Shown here in pieces: positions 27,690 to 36,983 of a DNA stretch of 64,000 nucleotides; position 1 is the stretch's first letter; the number at the start of each line of letters is the position of its first letter. Made by a program: the position numbers and the translations under genes. Under the pieces are notes generated by a model, which saw only the letters and a list, made by a program, of their open reading frames with translations, ran no database searches and was not told the origin of the DNA. Source of the DNA: Methanoregula sp. PtaB.Bin085 (GTDB lineage: Archaea; Halobacteriota; Methanomicrobia; Methanomicrobiales; Methanospirillaceae). The DNA lies in contig NZ_MVQB01000014.1 in NCBI RefSeq assembly GCF_002067035.1, forward strand, positions 1-64,000, in the 5' to 3' direction.

Positions 27690-28466
27690 ATGCCGTTCTG
27701 CACATCCTGTGGAAAAGAGGTTGAACCCGGGAAAAAGTTCTGTGAATACTGCGGAGCACCTGTTGAACAAACCCCTGCTGTTCCCCCGACGTATGCCGGA
27801 CCGGTCCCTCCTGCTGCATCCCCCCCGTTCCAGGCGGCACCACCGCCACCCGCAGGAAAATCCGGGCATGGTATGCTCATTGCGGGCATCATCGTTCTCC
27901 TTGTTATTATCGCGGTGGTCTATTTTGTCGGACTTCCGCTGATAAGCGGGACACAGGGTACCGGCCAAGTGCAAAAACAACAATCCTTGGTCCAGACACC
28001 GTTTCAGACACAACCGCCGGCACAATACAATCCGGTGTATACTTCTCTTCCTGTTCCTGCAGACACTCCTTCCGCCAGTCACACGTACGAAGAAAAATAC
28101 ACGGAAACCTATAAGCAGGTCTATGCAATCAACCAGGAGTTCAATGGCCAGAAAGCTATCTTTTCCCAGGACCTGACATCCCCACCCCTGTATATCAAAT
28201 TCAATATCACTCCACAGACCGAGATACGGGAGAAGGTCAACGATGTGGGGAACATGATCACAACGTCGTACATCAGCCCGAATTCATGGTTCAAAGTCAG
28301 CGTGTACGATGCCGGTAATGGAGGACTTGTCGAGCAGCAGGGATTCCAGAAAGGATTTGGTTCGGAAACCCGCCAGGAATTCATGGTGAGGGCCCCGGGT
28401 TCGTATCGTGTTGAGATGTCGGGCAATGCGGTTGTTGCAGATGTCCGGATTCTTACCGGAAAATAA
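27690..28466 (+). CDS. Zinc-ribbon membrane protein with extracytoplasmic domain
   Basis: A 258-residue protein. The N-terminal zinc ribbon MPFCTSCGKEVEPGKKFCEYCG is followed by a Pro/Ala-rich linker, one membrane helix (MLIAGIIVLLVIIAVVYFVG), a Gln/Pro/Thr-rich stalk, and a C-terminal domain. In that domain PPLYIKFNITP, SPNSWFKVSVYD and QQGFQKGFG match the lipoprotein at 7622-8473. So the ribbon lies inside and the domain outside. Function unknown; the plan resembles a small sensor or anchor. Similar ribbon-plus-helix starts occur in the two genes at 47-49 kb. Confidence 0.82.
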   Translation: MPFCTSCGKEVEPGKKFCEYCGAPVEQTPAVPPTYAGPVPPAASPPFQAAPPPPAGKSGHGMLIAGIIVLLVIIAVVYFVGLPLISGTQGTGQVQKQQSLVQTPFQTQPPAQYNPVYTSLPVPADTPSASHTYEEKYTETYKQVYAINQEFNGQKAIFSQDLTSPPLYIKFNITPQTEIREKVNDVGNMITTSYISPNSWFKVSVYDAGNGGLVEQQGFQKGFGSETRQEFMVRAPGSYRVEMSGNAVVADVRILTGK

Positions 28467-28545
28467 CCTGCCTGCTTCATTCCCCCGGATATACTGCTTT
28501 TTTTCAGACCGTGAATGGGACACCGGAGACAGGCAGTTCCGTCGT

Positions 28546-30123
28546 TCACTCTGCCCGGACCCGCTCGATCACGAGCTGCCGGCCGAAGGTCTTTAAAAAC
28601 TCCTTCTTCTCTGCTTCGACACCCCAGATCTCGAGCTGGCAGTCCCCCCGTGCAATCACGTCGAGATGGACTGTCTCTTTGTCCGCATGACTGAATCTGA
28701 CATGCTGGATCAGCGCGGTATGGCTCCTGTCAAGGCTTTCGCCAAGCCGGACAAACGTGCTCAGGATCCTCAGGACCTCCCGCTCGCGGGGTTCGAGATC
28801 CATGATCTCCGGGTCCTTCTTCCTTGGAGCACGTTTGCGGTGGAAACGGGCAATGTTGGCCATGAAGGTTATCTCCCGCTCATCAAAGCCCAGGAGTTCG
28901 GAATTTTTTATGATATAATAGGAATGGGCATGATGGTTCGTGTACGAGATGAATGACCCGATATCATGGAGGAATGTCGCGTACTCGACCAGTTCACGTT
29001 CATTGTCGCCGATATCGTGAAGACCCAGATCTTTTGCCGAATCGAAGAGCTCAAGCACAAGGGTGGTGACGGTCCGGGCATGGGCTTCGTTGATACCGCA
29101 GGATCTCCCCAGCTGAAGGACACTGCGCTCGCGTGGCGAGAGCTCCCCCAGCAGGGGAAAATCATCGATTCTCGAGAGATAATCGATCAAAAGCCCGTCC
29201 TGGAGGCTGCGGCCGGTGACCGTGATCGTATCGAGCCCGGTCTCTTTCATGAACGCTTCCAGTATCGCCGCACCGGCTATAATAATATCCGCCCTCTCCG
29301 GATTCATGCCGGGGACTTTCTTCCGCTGGTCAAGGGGAAGACTGCACAGCATCGCGATGACTTTCTGCAGGTCCTTCAGTGAAAGAATTTCCTCATCGCT
29401 CCCGCCATCGGCATTCCGGGTCTTTGCTGCTATCTCCGCAAGGTTCGTAATCGTGCCGGAACTGCCGATTCCCATAGCCGGTTGAAGCATTCGGACTTTT
29501 TTTACGCCATGGATAATTGCATCCCTGATATGGTGCTGGAGCCGCCGGTACTGGTCGGGACTGACCGGCCCTGTGTCATCCCGGGGGAGGTACAGGTTCG
29601 AGAGCCTGATAGCGCCGAGCCTGAAGCTGTTGAGGTACTGGTACGTCCGATCATTCCCGACCGCGATCTCGGTACTGCCGCCCCCGATATCGATAAAGAA
29701 TGCCTGCCGTTCCTCCAGATGGAACCCGCTCGCGACACCAAGATAGATGAGCCGGGCCTCCTCCTGGCCGGAGATGACGCGGACATCGATCTGCGCCTCC
29801 TGCCGCAGCAGGTGAAGGATCGTTGTCTGGTTTGAGGCCTCCCTCATGGCAGAAGTCGCGACTGCGACAAACTCCTCGGTCGAGAATGTGCGCGAGAGCC
29901 CGGCAAATGTCCTGCACACCGTGACGAGCCGCTGGATGGCTTCCTCCCTGATCTCGTCGTCCTCAAACTCCCCTTCGCCAAGCCGCACCTGCTGTTTCTG
30001 CCGGGTCAGGATCGAGTACGAATGATTCGGGTTGAGCCGCACGACAAGGAGGCGGACGGAGTTTGTACCGATATCGATGAACGAGACGACCCTCCCGCTC
30101 TGGCCGATCTTCCGCCGTTTCAT
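28546..30123 (-). CDS. ppx: Exopolyphosphatase (Ppx/GppA) with C-terminal HD domain
   Basis: A 525-residue ASKHA phosphatase. The N-terminal phosphate-1 loop FIDIGTNSVRLLVVR, catalytic Glu in ISGQEEARLIYLGV, phosphate-2 FIDIGGGSTEIAVG and GIGSSGTITNLAEI are all present. The C-terminal third is an HD-type domain (TFLHDIGSFISYTNHHAHSYYII). It hydrolyses terminal phosphates of polyphosphate (or pppGpp in bacteria). Its ATG overlaps the stop of the CHAD gene (ATGA), and the operon also encodes polyphosphate kinase, so the substrate is almost surely polyP. Confidence 0.95.
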   Translation of the reverse strand: MKRRKIGQSGRVVSFIDIGTNSVRLLVVRLNPNHSYSILTRQKQQVRLGEGEFEDDEIREEAIQRLVTVCRTFAGLSRTFSTEEFVAVATSAMREASNQTTILHLLRQEAQIDVRVISGQEEARLIYLGVASGFHLEERQAFFIDIGGGSTEIAVGNDRTYQYLNSFRLGAIRLSNLYLPRDDTGPVSPDQYRRLQHHIRDAIIHGVKKVRMLQPAMGIGSSGTITNLAEIAAKTRNADGGSDEEILSLKDLQKVIAMLCSLPLDQRKKVPGMNPERADIIIAGAAILEAFMKETGLDTITVTGRSLQDGLLIDYLSRIDDFPLLGELSPRERSVLQLGRSCGINEAHARTVTTLVLELFDSAKDLGLHDIGDNERELVEYATFLHDIGSFISYTNHHAHSYYIIKNSELLGFDEREITFMANIARFHRKRAPRKKDPEIMDLEPREREVLRILSTFVRLGESLDRSHTALIQHVRFSHADKETVHLDVIARGDCQLEIWGVEAEKKEFLKTFGRQLVIERVRAE

Positions 30124-31736
30124 CGCACCACCGGCCGACTGTGGAACACCCGTGCAAAGAGATCTCCCTTGAGGCGGGCACGCTCCTTTTCTGCGGCAAG
30201 GTCACCAGCCCCTTCAACATCGATGAATACCTTGTCAGACACCAGCGTACAACGGATCGAACGGACTGCTCCGGAATGCATAAAATCGAGGCCGTCGGCA
30301 ACCCGGAGCAATGCCGCAAGCGCGAGAGCCCGTTCCCGGTTCTCCGTTGTCAGCAGAGAGAAGAACGGAAGCGAGTCAGGGTCTGCCTGGCCGCGGTGGC
30401 AGGCGATAGCCAGACTGATGATAGCCCGTTCCTGGAGATCATACGGCAGGGTTTCATCGGTGAATACAATGAGCGCCCCGCGCCCGCTGTGGCCGTCTTT
30501 TCCGCCGGACCAGCCGGTATCATGGAGAAGCCCGGCAACCTCCAGCAGTGAACGGTCCCGGGATCCAAGACCATGCAATGACACGAGAGAATCAAAGAGT
30601 ACGTGGGCAAGACGGGTCACGTGCCGGCTGTGTTCGGCAACATCGGGTACCTGGCCGGCAAGGGCTTTGACAGCATCCGGTATCCCGTCACTCTCCGGAC
30701 GCGGAGGCGGGAGGAAAAGAGTACGGCGCCCGGTGTCAAGCGTCCGCAGGAGATCTGCCCAGAGGCCTGCACGGGAAAGCGATTCCCAGAACCGGACAAA
30801 CCTCCGGTACATCTGCATCCGCGCTCCCTCGCGCTGCCGCAGGAATGTCCGGAGGCTGGCAAGCGTGGCCGGATCGGGTCGTTCGGAGCTGCGCGAACTT
30901 CGCAGGAGGGTGCGTTCGCGGAGAAGGATCTGGGAAACGTGGTCGATCCAGACATCGCAGTCATGGATATCTCCGAGCATTTCCTGGATCTTCTTGACCC
31001 GCACAAGCGGTTTTCTCAGACCGTTCCTGTACAGGGTACCATAGATCTCCATGGTATACCGGAGTTTTTTTGCCGCGATCCGGGTGGCATGGTGCTCGGC
31101 AACCGCTTCGGGGTGATGTATCCAGGGTTCATAATGCAGGAGGCGGGACAGCCTCCTGCTGATGCGGTATGCGGCAATGGCAGGAAGACCGTGCAGGGGA
31201 GGACGTCTCCGTGCAGCGCGGAGATCCAGGACCTGCCGGGAGAACTCCGTCTGCATTGCACCGGTTATACCGCTCTTCTCAAGCCCCCCGAGAGATACCA
31301 GCACCCGGTCCTGGATGCGCGAGCGTTTTTTCTGCAATTCTGCCAGGAGGTACCGGATCGCAGGAGATTCCGGCGGTTCAACTGCAGCATTCCGCAACCC
31401 CTGCCGCAGTTTTCCGGATCTGTCCTTCTTCTGGTGTTTCTGGAGGAACGCAATCTGGACATCGGTATCGCGTGCTTCCCCCAGCGCACGGGTGATTTTT
31501 GAGAGTTGCCGCATCCAGGCACGGTACTCTTTCTCCGGAAAACAGGGCTCGAAGAGCGGCAGCGCGGCCCGGAGCCTGCGGGAGGCCACACGCATGCGGT
31601 GGATATATTCAATGTCCTTTCCATCCTTCACGCCCGGGATCTCTCTGGTGAATGCTTCGAGAAGGGATGGAAGTTTCTGCATCCCGTACCAGCACCTGCC
31701 GGAACGGGAGACGGAATAATTACCGGGTGGGATCAT
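30120..31736 (-). CDS. CHAD domain fused to a Ppx-type HD domain
   Basis: A 538-residue protein. Residues 1-310 form a CHAD domain, an alpha-helical polyphosphate-binding fold: DIEYIHRMRVASRRLRAALP, ARDTDVQIAFL, then a second half with HHATRIAAKKLRYTMEIYG and MLGDIHDCDVWIDH. The C-terminal 200 residues are HD-like (EHSRHVTRLAHVLFDSLV, AGLLHDTGW, DGHSGRGALIV, LRVADGLDFMHSG) and resemble the C-terminal domain of the neighbouring Ppx. ATG 31736 overlaps the ppk stop by 17 nt and keeps the conserved RCWYGMQKLPSLLEAF start; ATG 31682 is an alternative. Probably tethers and processes or regulates polyP. Confidence 0.88.
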   Translation of the reverse strand: MIPPGNYSVSRSGRCWYGMQKLPSLLEAFTREIPGVKDGKDIEYIHRMRVASRRLRAALPLFEPCFPEKEYRAWMRQLSKITRALGEARDTDVQIAFLQKHQKKDRSGKLRQGLRNAAVEPPESPAIRYLLAELQKKRSRIQDRVLVSLGGLEKSGITGAMQTEFSRQVLDLRAARRRPPLHGLPAIAAYRISRRLSRLLHYEPWIHHPEAVAEHHATRIAAKKLRYTMEIYGTLYRNGLRKPLVRVKKIQEMLGDIHDCDVWIDHVSQILLRERTLLRSSRSSERPDPATLASLRTFLRQREGARMQMYRRFVRFWESLSRAGLWADLLRTLDTGRRTLFLPPPRPESDGIPDAVKALAGQVPDVAEHSRHVTRLAHVLFDSLVSLHGLGSRDRSLLEVAGLLHDTGWSGGKDGHSGRGALIVFTDETLPYDLQERAIISLAIACHRGQADPDSLPFFSLLTTENRERALALAALLRVADGLDFMHSGAVRSIRCTLVSDKVFIDVEGAGDLAAEKERARLKGDLFARVFHSRPVVR

Positions 31737-33822
31737 ACAGGGTGCCCCGGTGTTCGACAAACCATGTCTGGGCATTGAGGGGTTTTTCGTCAGATCCCGG
31801 CTGCCGGCGGGTATAAGTCCCGTCCGGCTGCATGGTCCGGACCTTGACGTTATCCCCGAGCTGGACGGGGAGAATCCGGGATTTGATGGCATCCCGGATA
31901 ACCGGGGTCTCGACCGGGTACAGAACCTCGACCCTCCGGTCGAGGTTCCGGGGCATCAGGTCCGCGCTGCCGAGGAAGACTTCCTCGTTTCCGCCGTTCC
32001 GGAAATAATAGATCCGTGCATGCTCGAGAAACCTGCCGACAATGGCAGTAACCCTGATGGTATCGCTGATGCCGGGAATCCCCGGCCGCAGGCAGCAGAT
32101 CCCCCTGACCTGCAGGTCGATCCTGACGCCGGCCTGTGAAGCGCGGTACAGCGCCTCGATGCAGATCGGGTCGACAAGGGCGTTCATCTTGAAGACGAGG
32201 TGCCCGTCGCCATGTTCCCGATGATGGCTGATCTCCCGGTCGATCCGGTCGATGATGCCCTTCCGGAGCGTGACAGGTGCAACGAGCAGTTTCCGGTACT
32301 GCTCGATCCGGGCATACCCGGTCAGGAAGTTGAACAGGTTTGCGACATCGTCGCCGATCGCCCGATCCGCGGTGAGCATCCCGAAGTCGGTATAGATGCG
32401 GCTTGTTGTTGCATTGTAATTTCCGGTGCCGAGGTGGACGTACCGCCGGATCCCGTCCTTTTCCCTCCGGACCACCATGCAGAGCTTGGCATGGACCTTA
32501 AGCCCGACCACGCCGTAGACAACATGGACACCGAGATGTTCGAGTGCCCGTGCCCAGCCGATATTGTTCTCCTCATCGAACCGGGCTTTCAGTTCGATCA
32601 GTGCGGCAACCGCTTTCCCGTTCTCGCGGGCTTCCATAAGGGCATTAACAACCGGAGAATTGGAGCCGACACGGTAGAGCGTGATCTTGATCCCCAGCAC
32701 ATCCGGATCGCGGGCAGCCTGCTGGAGGAAATTCACAACAGGTGTGAAACTGTCGTACGGGTGGTAAAGGAGAATGTCGTGGTCGCGGATTGCGGCAAAG
32801 ATATCCTTTCCTTCCCCGAGCTCGGCTGCAACCGACGGGGCAAAGGGTATGTCCTTGAGATCCGGGCGGTCCAGCGACATGAGCTGCATGAGATCCGCCA
32901 TGCCTACCGGGTGACCGATCCGGTAGATCATATCGGACGGCACTCCCAGTTTCTTCTCGAGCATGTGGCAGATGTTGTCGTGCATGCCGCATTCCATCTC
33001 GATACGGACCGGTTTTCCCCGGGCGCGCTGCTCCATGATCTCCTCGACCGTTGTCAGCAGATCAGAAGCTTCATCCACTTCGATCTCAAGGTCGGCATCG
33101 CGGGTAATCCGGAACGGGAACGATGCGATCACTTCCATGCCCGGGAAGAGCATGTCGAGATGGGCGGCGATGATCTCCTCAAGATAGATCAGGTGGACGT
33201 CCGCGTCCTTTCCTGTCCCGGCCGTGCCAGGGCCGGGTATGCGTACCAGCCGGGAGAAGAGGTTTGTCGGCACTTTTACGCGGGCGAAGTATTCCTTTTT
33301 TGCCGGATCGCGGATGACGATTGCGAGGTTGAGGGAGAGGTTTGAGATGAACGGAAACGGGTGCGAACTGTCGAAGGCGAGCGGGGTCAGGACAGGAAAC
33401 ACTTCGTTGACAAAGAAGGTGTGCATTGCGTCCTTCTGGGCATTCGTGAGGCCGCTGTACATGTGGATATGGATCCCCGCTTCATCAAGCCGGGGCAGGA
33501 TTTCGTCGTGCCAGACCCTGTACTGCGTCTCAAGCTCGGGGATGAGCATTTTCCGGATGCCATCCAGCTGCTGCGACGGGGTCATGCCGTCAGGCGGCGA
33601 TTTCAGGACGCCTTTTGCGAGCTGTCGCTGGAGGCCCGAGACCCGGATCATGAAGAACTCGTCGAGATTGTTGGCAAAGATCGCAAGGAACTTCACGCGT
33701 TCCAGCAGCGGGTGGGTCTCGTCGCGAGCCTCATCGAGGACGTGGCGGTTGAACCGGATCCAGCTCAGTTCGCGGTTTATGAAAAGGGAGGACTTGTCCA
33801 TGATCGCCTGCTGTGAATCCAT
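31720..33822 (-). CDS. ppk1: Polyphosphate kinase 1
   Basis: A 700-residue PPK1 that polymerises the gamma-phosphate of ATP into polyphosphate. The N domain starts FINRELSWIRFNRHVLDEA. The catalytic part has SFTPVVNFLQQAARDPDVLGI, ARFDEENNIGWARALE and LKVHAKLCMVVRRE with the phospho-His. RYVHLGTGNYNATTSRIYTD and a second HKD-type half DLMPRNLDRRVEVLYPV complete it. Length is normal. First gene of the operon ppk1, CHAD/HD, ppx. GGAG lies about 8 nt before ATG 33822. Confidence 0.96.
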   Translation of the reverse strand: MDSQQAIMDKSSLFINRELSWIRFNRHVLDEARDETHPLLERVKFLAIFANNLDEFFMIRVSGLQRQLAKGVLKSPPDGMTPSQQLDGIRKMLIPELETQYRVWHDEILPRLDEAGIHIHMYSGLTNAQKDAMHTFFVNEVFPVLTPLAFDSSHPFPFISNLSLNLAIVIRDPAKKEYFARVKVPTNLFSRLVRIPGPGTAGTGKDADVHLIYLEEIIAAHLDMLFPGMEVIASFPFRITRDADLEIEVDEASDLLTTVEEIMEQRARGKPVRIEMECGMHDNICHMLEKKLGVPSDMIYRIGHPVGMADLMQLMSLDRPDLKDIPFAPSVAAELGEGKDIFAAIRDHDILLYHPYDSFTPVVNFLQQAARDPDVLGIKITLYRVGSNSPVVNALMEARENGKAVAALIELKARFDEENNIGWARALEHLGVHVVYGVVGLKVHAKLCMVVRREKDGIRRYVHLGTGNYNATTSRIYTDFGMLTADRAIGDDVANLFNFLTGYARIEQYRKLLVAPVTLRKGIIDRIDREISHHREHGDGHLVFKMNALVDPICIEALYRASQAGVRIDLQVRGICCLRPGIPGISDTIRVTAIVGRFLEHARIYYFRNGGNEEVFLGSADLMPRNLDRRVEVLYPVETPVIRDAIKSRILPVQLGDNVKVRTMQPDGTYTRRQPGSDEKPLNAQTWFVEHRGTLYDPTR

Positions 33823-33977
33823 GCCGTTTCTCCATGCCTGTCATGCCATGACGCCCATCCGCGTCGGGGACACTTACAGAGATTGCCGTATGGTAAAATA
33901 TATTCTTCTTTCTGTACAAGGGAGAGATACGGCGATCCGGTGGCTGCCGTGTCCGGACTATTGAGACTCTAGAGTCA

Positions 33978-34664
33978 TCACCCATTGAAATTATGGTACC
34001 GGTAGCAGTTGTCGATGAGTTCCTGTTTGTTCCGCTCGGTCGGCCGGGTTGCCGGGCGGAGATATCCGATCTGCGGAGTCTGCCGGGCCGGGCACCAGGG
34101 GCAGAGGGCCGCGTCGACATCGCCCTCCCTGTCCCGCACCGGGCAGTAATATATGCCGTTCGTGAACTCGACCTCGTCCCCGCCGGGAAAGGGTGTGCCC
34201 GGCGGGTGCCCGGGCTCGTCCAGCACCAGCATGCAGTACCCGGCAAGGAGGTACTTCAGGAACCTGAGTGCGGGGGCATCCGCTTCGCCTTCACCGGAAC
34301 ACTGCCGCCCGACCATATCCCAGTAATTCTTCTGGTCCTCCGACAGGGGCTGGTGAAGCGTTTTCAATATTCCCTGCTGATCATCGAGCCGTATCCTTTG
34401 GAAAGTACCAAGAAGGTGCTCGGTGATCCTTGCTGACAACCTGTCCCGGTATTCCGCCGGAAGGTCCAGGACTTTTGTATCGAAGTTGCGCTTCATCTGC
34501 TGGATCTCTTTGGGGGAATGTGCAAGAACAATCCGTGCAATACCCATGCCGAGTTCGCCCCGTGTTTTCGCTGCTTTCAGCTCGCTGCACTGCCGGCTGA
34601 TGGGGTCTGCAGTGTCAAGAGAACGGGCGGGTTCGGATTTTCTGAAGAGTGGCATGGGGTTCAC
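33978..34664 (-). CDS. DUF2115 family protein (UPF0305)
   Basis: A 228-residue protein typical of methanogens. The C-terminal GHPPGTPFPGGDEVEFTNG followed by YYCPVRDREGDVDAALCPWC and PARQ is the DUF2115 signature, with three Cys that could bind metal or an Fe-S cluster. The N-terminal half is helical (SPKEIQQMKRNFDTKVLDLP). No function is known. It ends about 155 nt upstream of the ppk1 start on the same strand. Confidence 0.85.
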   Translation of the reverse strand: MNPMPLFRKSEPARSLDTADPISRQCSELKAAKTRGELGMGIARIVLAHSPKEIQQMKRNFDTKVLDLPAEYRDRLSARITEHLLGTFQRIRLDDQQGILKTLHQPLSEDQKNYWDMVGRQCSGEGEADAPALRFLKYLLAGYCMLVLDEPGHPPGTPFPGGDEVEFTNGIYYCPVRDREGDVDAALCPWCPARQTPQIGYLRPATRPTERNKQELIDNCYRYHNFNG

Positions 34665-34740
34665 AGGTACGTTGCCGGTTAGTGGGAATTGCCGGGATAT
34701 AGGGTCTGTGGTGGGGGCAGGGGGATTGCCAGCTGGATAC

Positions 34741-34835
34741 TGTGGAGATACCCCCCCCTACCCGCCGCACACGTGATAGGGGGGGTCACCCCCTTCCGGA
34801 AAAAAAGTTGGCAGGGGGGTCTGGCGGAGAGCCCC
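34741..34835 (+). repeat. GC-rich dispersed repeat, family 3, copy b
   Basis: Part of an 828-nt gap (34665-35492) without a supportable gene. It contains GGGGGGGTCACCCCCTTCCGG followed by seven A and GGCAGGGGGGTC, close to copy a near 0.9 kb. Confidence 0.5.
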
Positions 34836-35083
34836 CTACCCATAACCGCGTAGATAGGGCCGGAGGACAGGTGTCGGTACGGGTTTTCGTGTGGGATTAC
34901 TGGCGTGAGTCGTGAAAAAGGCATGCTACCCAGGATTGAGTAGGGGCGTCGGAATGGGCTGAAGATGTGGGGGGGTCTCCCAAAGTTTAACAAAATCGTC
35001 AGGGGGGCCGGATCGATTTTCGTTTTTGGCTCTATAGAATTCCATTTCTACAACGCTCTCATTGGAATTGCGATAGTGACCCC

Positions 35084-35225
35084 CTTTCTCCTCCGGATGG
35101 GGAAGCAGCCCGAGGGGGCAAGCCCCTTTGACACCATTTTCGACAATTTTTTGTGGGCCTGGATAAAACTATACTTCACGGCGCGAATGTCGACAGCCCC
35201 CGAGCGCCCGTGGCTCTATCGTAAT
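35084..35225 (+). repeat. Dispersed repeat, family 2, copy 2
   Basis: Contains GCAGCCCGAGGGGGCAAGCCCC, then TTTGACACC, and about 90 nt later CCCCCGAGCGCCCGTGGCTC. This block order equals the copies at 18.1 and 58.1 kb. It lies upstream of the leucine/isoleucine operon. Confidence 0.55.
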
Positions 35226-35445
35226 CAGATGCTATCAGGGAAGTTTTCTACAGAGCCTTGTTTGTAAGTGAGGGGATTGAGGCATCCAGTCAGGGATATA
35301 CGGGCCGGCACGAAATTGCGTTTTTTCACCTAGTATCGGGAAAAACCTGATCGCATCCGTTGGTGCTGCGTTCGTGTCAAAATTCTTGTATCGATCTTGG
35401 AACTGACAGTTAATTACTCTTCTTTTTCAGCGTGGTGCACGATTC

Positions 35446-35456
35446 TTTTTTATATT
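35446..35456 (+). promoter_or_regulatory. TATA box of the LeuA/CimA-ilvBN operon
   Basis: TTTTTTATATT lies 37 nt before the GTG start; transcription would begin about 25 nt downstream, giving a very short leader. GGTGA at 35479-35483 can serve as ribosome binding site. Confidence 0.5.
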
Positions 35457-35492
35457 CTCCTCTCCCACGGTTATCCATGGTGAATACCATGA

Positions 35493-36983
35493 GTGAGTGT
35501 TTTATTCGCCGATAACCTGCGCTTTTTGGACACGACATTACGGGACGGGGAACAGACTCCCGGCGTCTCGCTGAAACCTGAACAGAAATTTGAAATCGCT
35601 TCGCGCCTCTCGGACATTGGTGTCGATGTTATCGAGGCCGGTTCTGCAGCTGCATCGGACGGCGAGCGTGAAGCAATCCGCCGGATTGCCGATGCCGGAC
35701 TCTCCGCAGAGATCTGCACGTTCGTCCGGGCGCTCCGCACAGACATCGATTATGCAGCGGACTGCAACGCGGACTCGATCCACCTCGTCATTCCTGTCAG
35801 TGATCTTCACATAGCAAAGAAGATGCGCAAGACCCGCGACGAGGTCGTCGCGATGGCCATGGATGCCGTGGAGTATGCAAAGGAGAGGGGGCTCATCGTC
35901 GAGTTGTCCGGCGAGGATGCATCGCGGGCCGACCAGAAGTTCCTTCACACGATCTTCTCGCAGGGCGTTGAGCACGGTGCAGACCGGCTCTGCTTCTGCG
36001 ATACGGTCGGGCTCCTGACCCCGGAGAAAGCTGCGGAGTATATCCCCCCGCTTGCGAAGATTGCACCGCTCTCCATCCACTGCCACGACGACCTCGGTTT
36101 TGCGGTGACCAACACCATGGCTGCCTTAAAAGCCGGCGCCTCCTGTGCCCATGTGACCGTCAACGGTCTTGGGGAACGGGCCGGTAACACGCCATTCGAG
36201 GAAGTGGTGATGGGGCTCGAAGTCCTGTACGGGTACCATACGCGGATTCGCAAGGAACTTCTCTACCCCCTCTCGAGTCTTGTCTCCCGGCACACGGGCG
36301 TCCCGCTTGCCGTGAACAAAGCGATCGTTGGCGAGATGGCGTTCACGCACGAGAGCGGCATCCATGCACACGGCGTGATCCGCGAGCCGTCAACGTACGA
36401 GTCGGTCAAGCCGGAGATGGTTGGACGCAAGCGGCGTATCGTCCTCGGGAAGCACTCCGGCTCAGCATCGGTCGAAGCGGCCCTCCATGAAATGAATTAC
36501 AAGGCCGACGACCGGCAGCTGAAGGAGATCGTCAAGAGAGTCAAGCAGCTTGGCGACGAGGGTAAGCGGGTAACCGACGCCGACCTGATGGCCGTTGCCG
36601 ACGCCGTACTCGCCATCGAGTGCAAGCCGATCATCAGGATGCGGCAGTTCACCGCAGTCTCCGGCAGCAACATGATTCCGACCGCATCGGTCACCCTGCT
36701 CGTAAACGACGTCGAAATGACCGGTGCAGCAACCGGTGACGGGCCGGTGGATGCTGCCATGGAGGTGCTCCGCAAGTGCGTTGGGGACGTTGCAGATATC
36801 CGGCTCGAAGAGTACCATGTCGATGCAATCTCCGGCGGTACCGACGCGCTTGTCGAGGTTACAGTAAGATTAAGTAAAGACGGGAAGATAATTACTTCAC
36901 GCGGCGCGCGCACCGACATCATCATGGCAAGTGTCGAGGCGATGATCGCCGGCATGAACAGACTACTGAGGGACAGAACATGA
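35493..36983 (+). CDS. 2-isopropylmalate / (R)-citramalate synthase family enzyme
   Basis: A 496-residue acetyl-CoA condensing enzyme of the LeuA/CimA/AksA group. TIM-barrel motifs: RFLDTTLRDGEQTPGVSL (catalytic Arg and Asp), HLVIPVSDLHIAKKM, SIHCHDDLGFAVTNTMAAL (metal His pair) and VTVNGLGERAGNTPFEEVV. FTHESGIHAHGVIREPSTYE precedes the C-terminal allosteric LeuA-dimer domain (from about residue 375) with MIPTASVTLLVND. Its place before ilvBN suits either leucine synthesis or the pyruvate route to isoleucine; motifs alone do not decide. GTG start; its 3' end overlaps ilvB by 4 nt. Confidence 0.92.
   Translation: MSVLFADNLRFLDTTLRDGEQTPGVSLKPEQKFEIASRLSDIGVDVIEAGSAAASDGEREAIRRIADAGLSAEICTFVRALRTDIDYAADCNADSIHLVIPVSDLHIAKKMRKTRDEVVAMAMDAVEYAKERGLIVELSGEDASRADQKFLHTIFSQGVEHGADRLCFCDTVGLLTPEKAAEYIPPLAKIAPLSIHCHDDLGFAVTNTMAALKAGASCAHVTVNGLGERAGNTPFEEVVMGLEVLYGYHTRIRKELLYPLSSLVSRHTGVPLAVNKAIVGEMAFTHESGIHAHGVIREPSTYESVKPEMVGRKRRIVLGKHSGSASVEAALHEMNYKADDRQLKEIVKRVKQLGDEGKRVTDADLMAVADAVLAIECKPIIRMRQFTAVSGSNMIPTASVTLLVNDVEMTGAATGDGPVDAAMEVLRKCVGDVADIRLEEYHVDAISGGTDALVEVTVRLSKDGKIITSRGARTDIIMASVEAMIAGMNRLLRDRT

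Noticed and set aside
32200-33345. A 381-codon plus-strand open frame
   Set aside because: Antisense to ppk1, which is well conserved over this stretch; no motif.
34965-35267. A 100-codon plus-strand ORF
   Set aside because: It lies over the family 2 repeat and has no motif or credible composition.
35477-35515. Twelve-residue ORF (MVNTMSECFIRR) overlapping the start of the LeuA/CimA gene, as a possible attenuator leader
   Set aside because: It contains no run of Leu, Ile or Val codons and no terminator follows; attenuation by leader peptide is not expected in archaea. The GTG 35493 start in the other frame is adequate.
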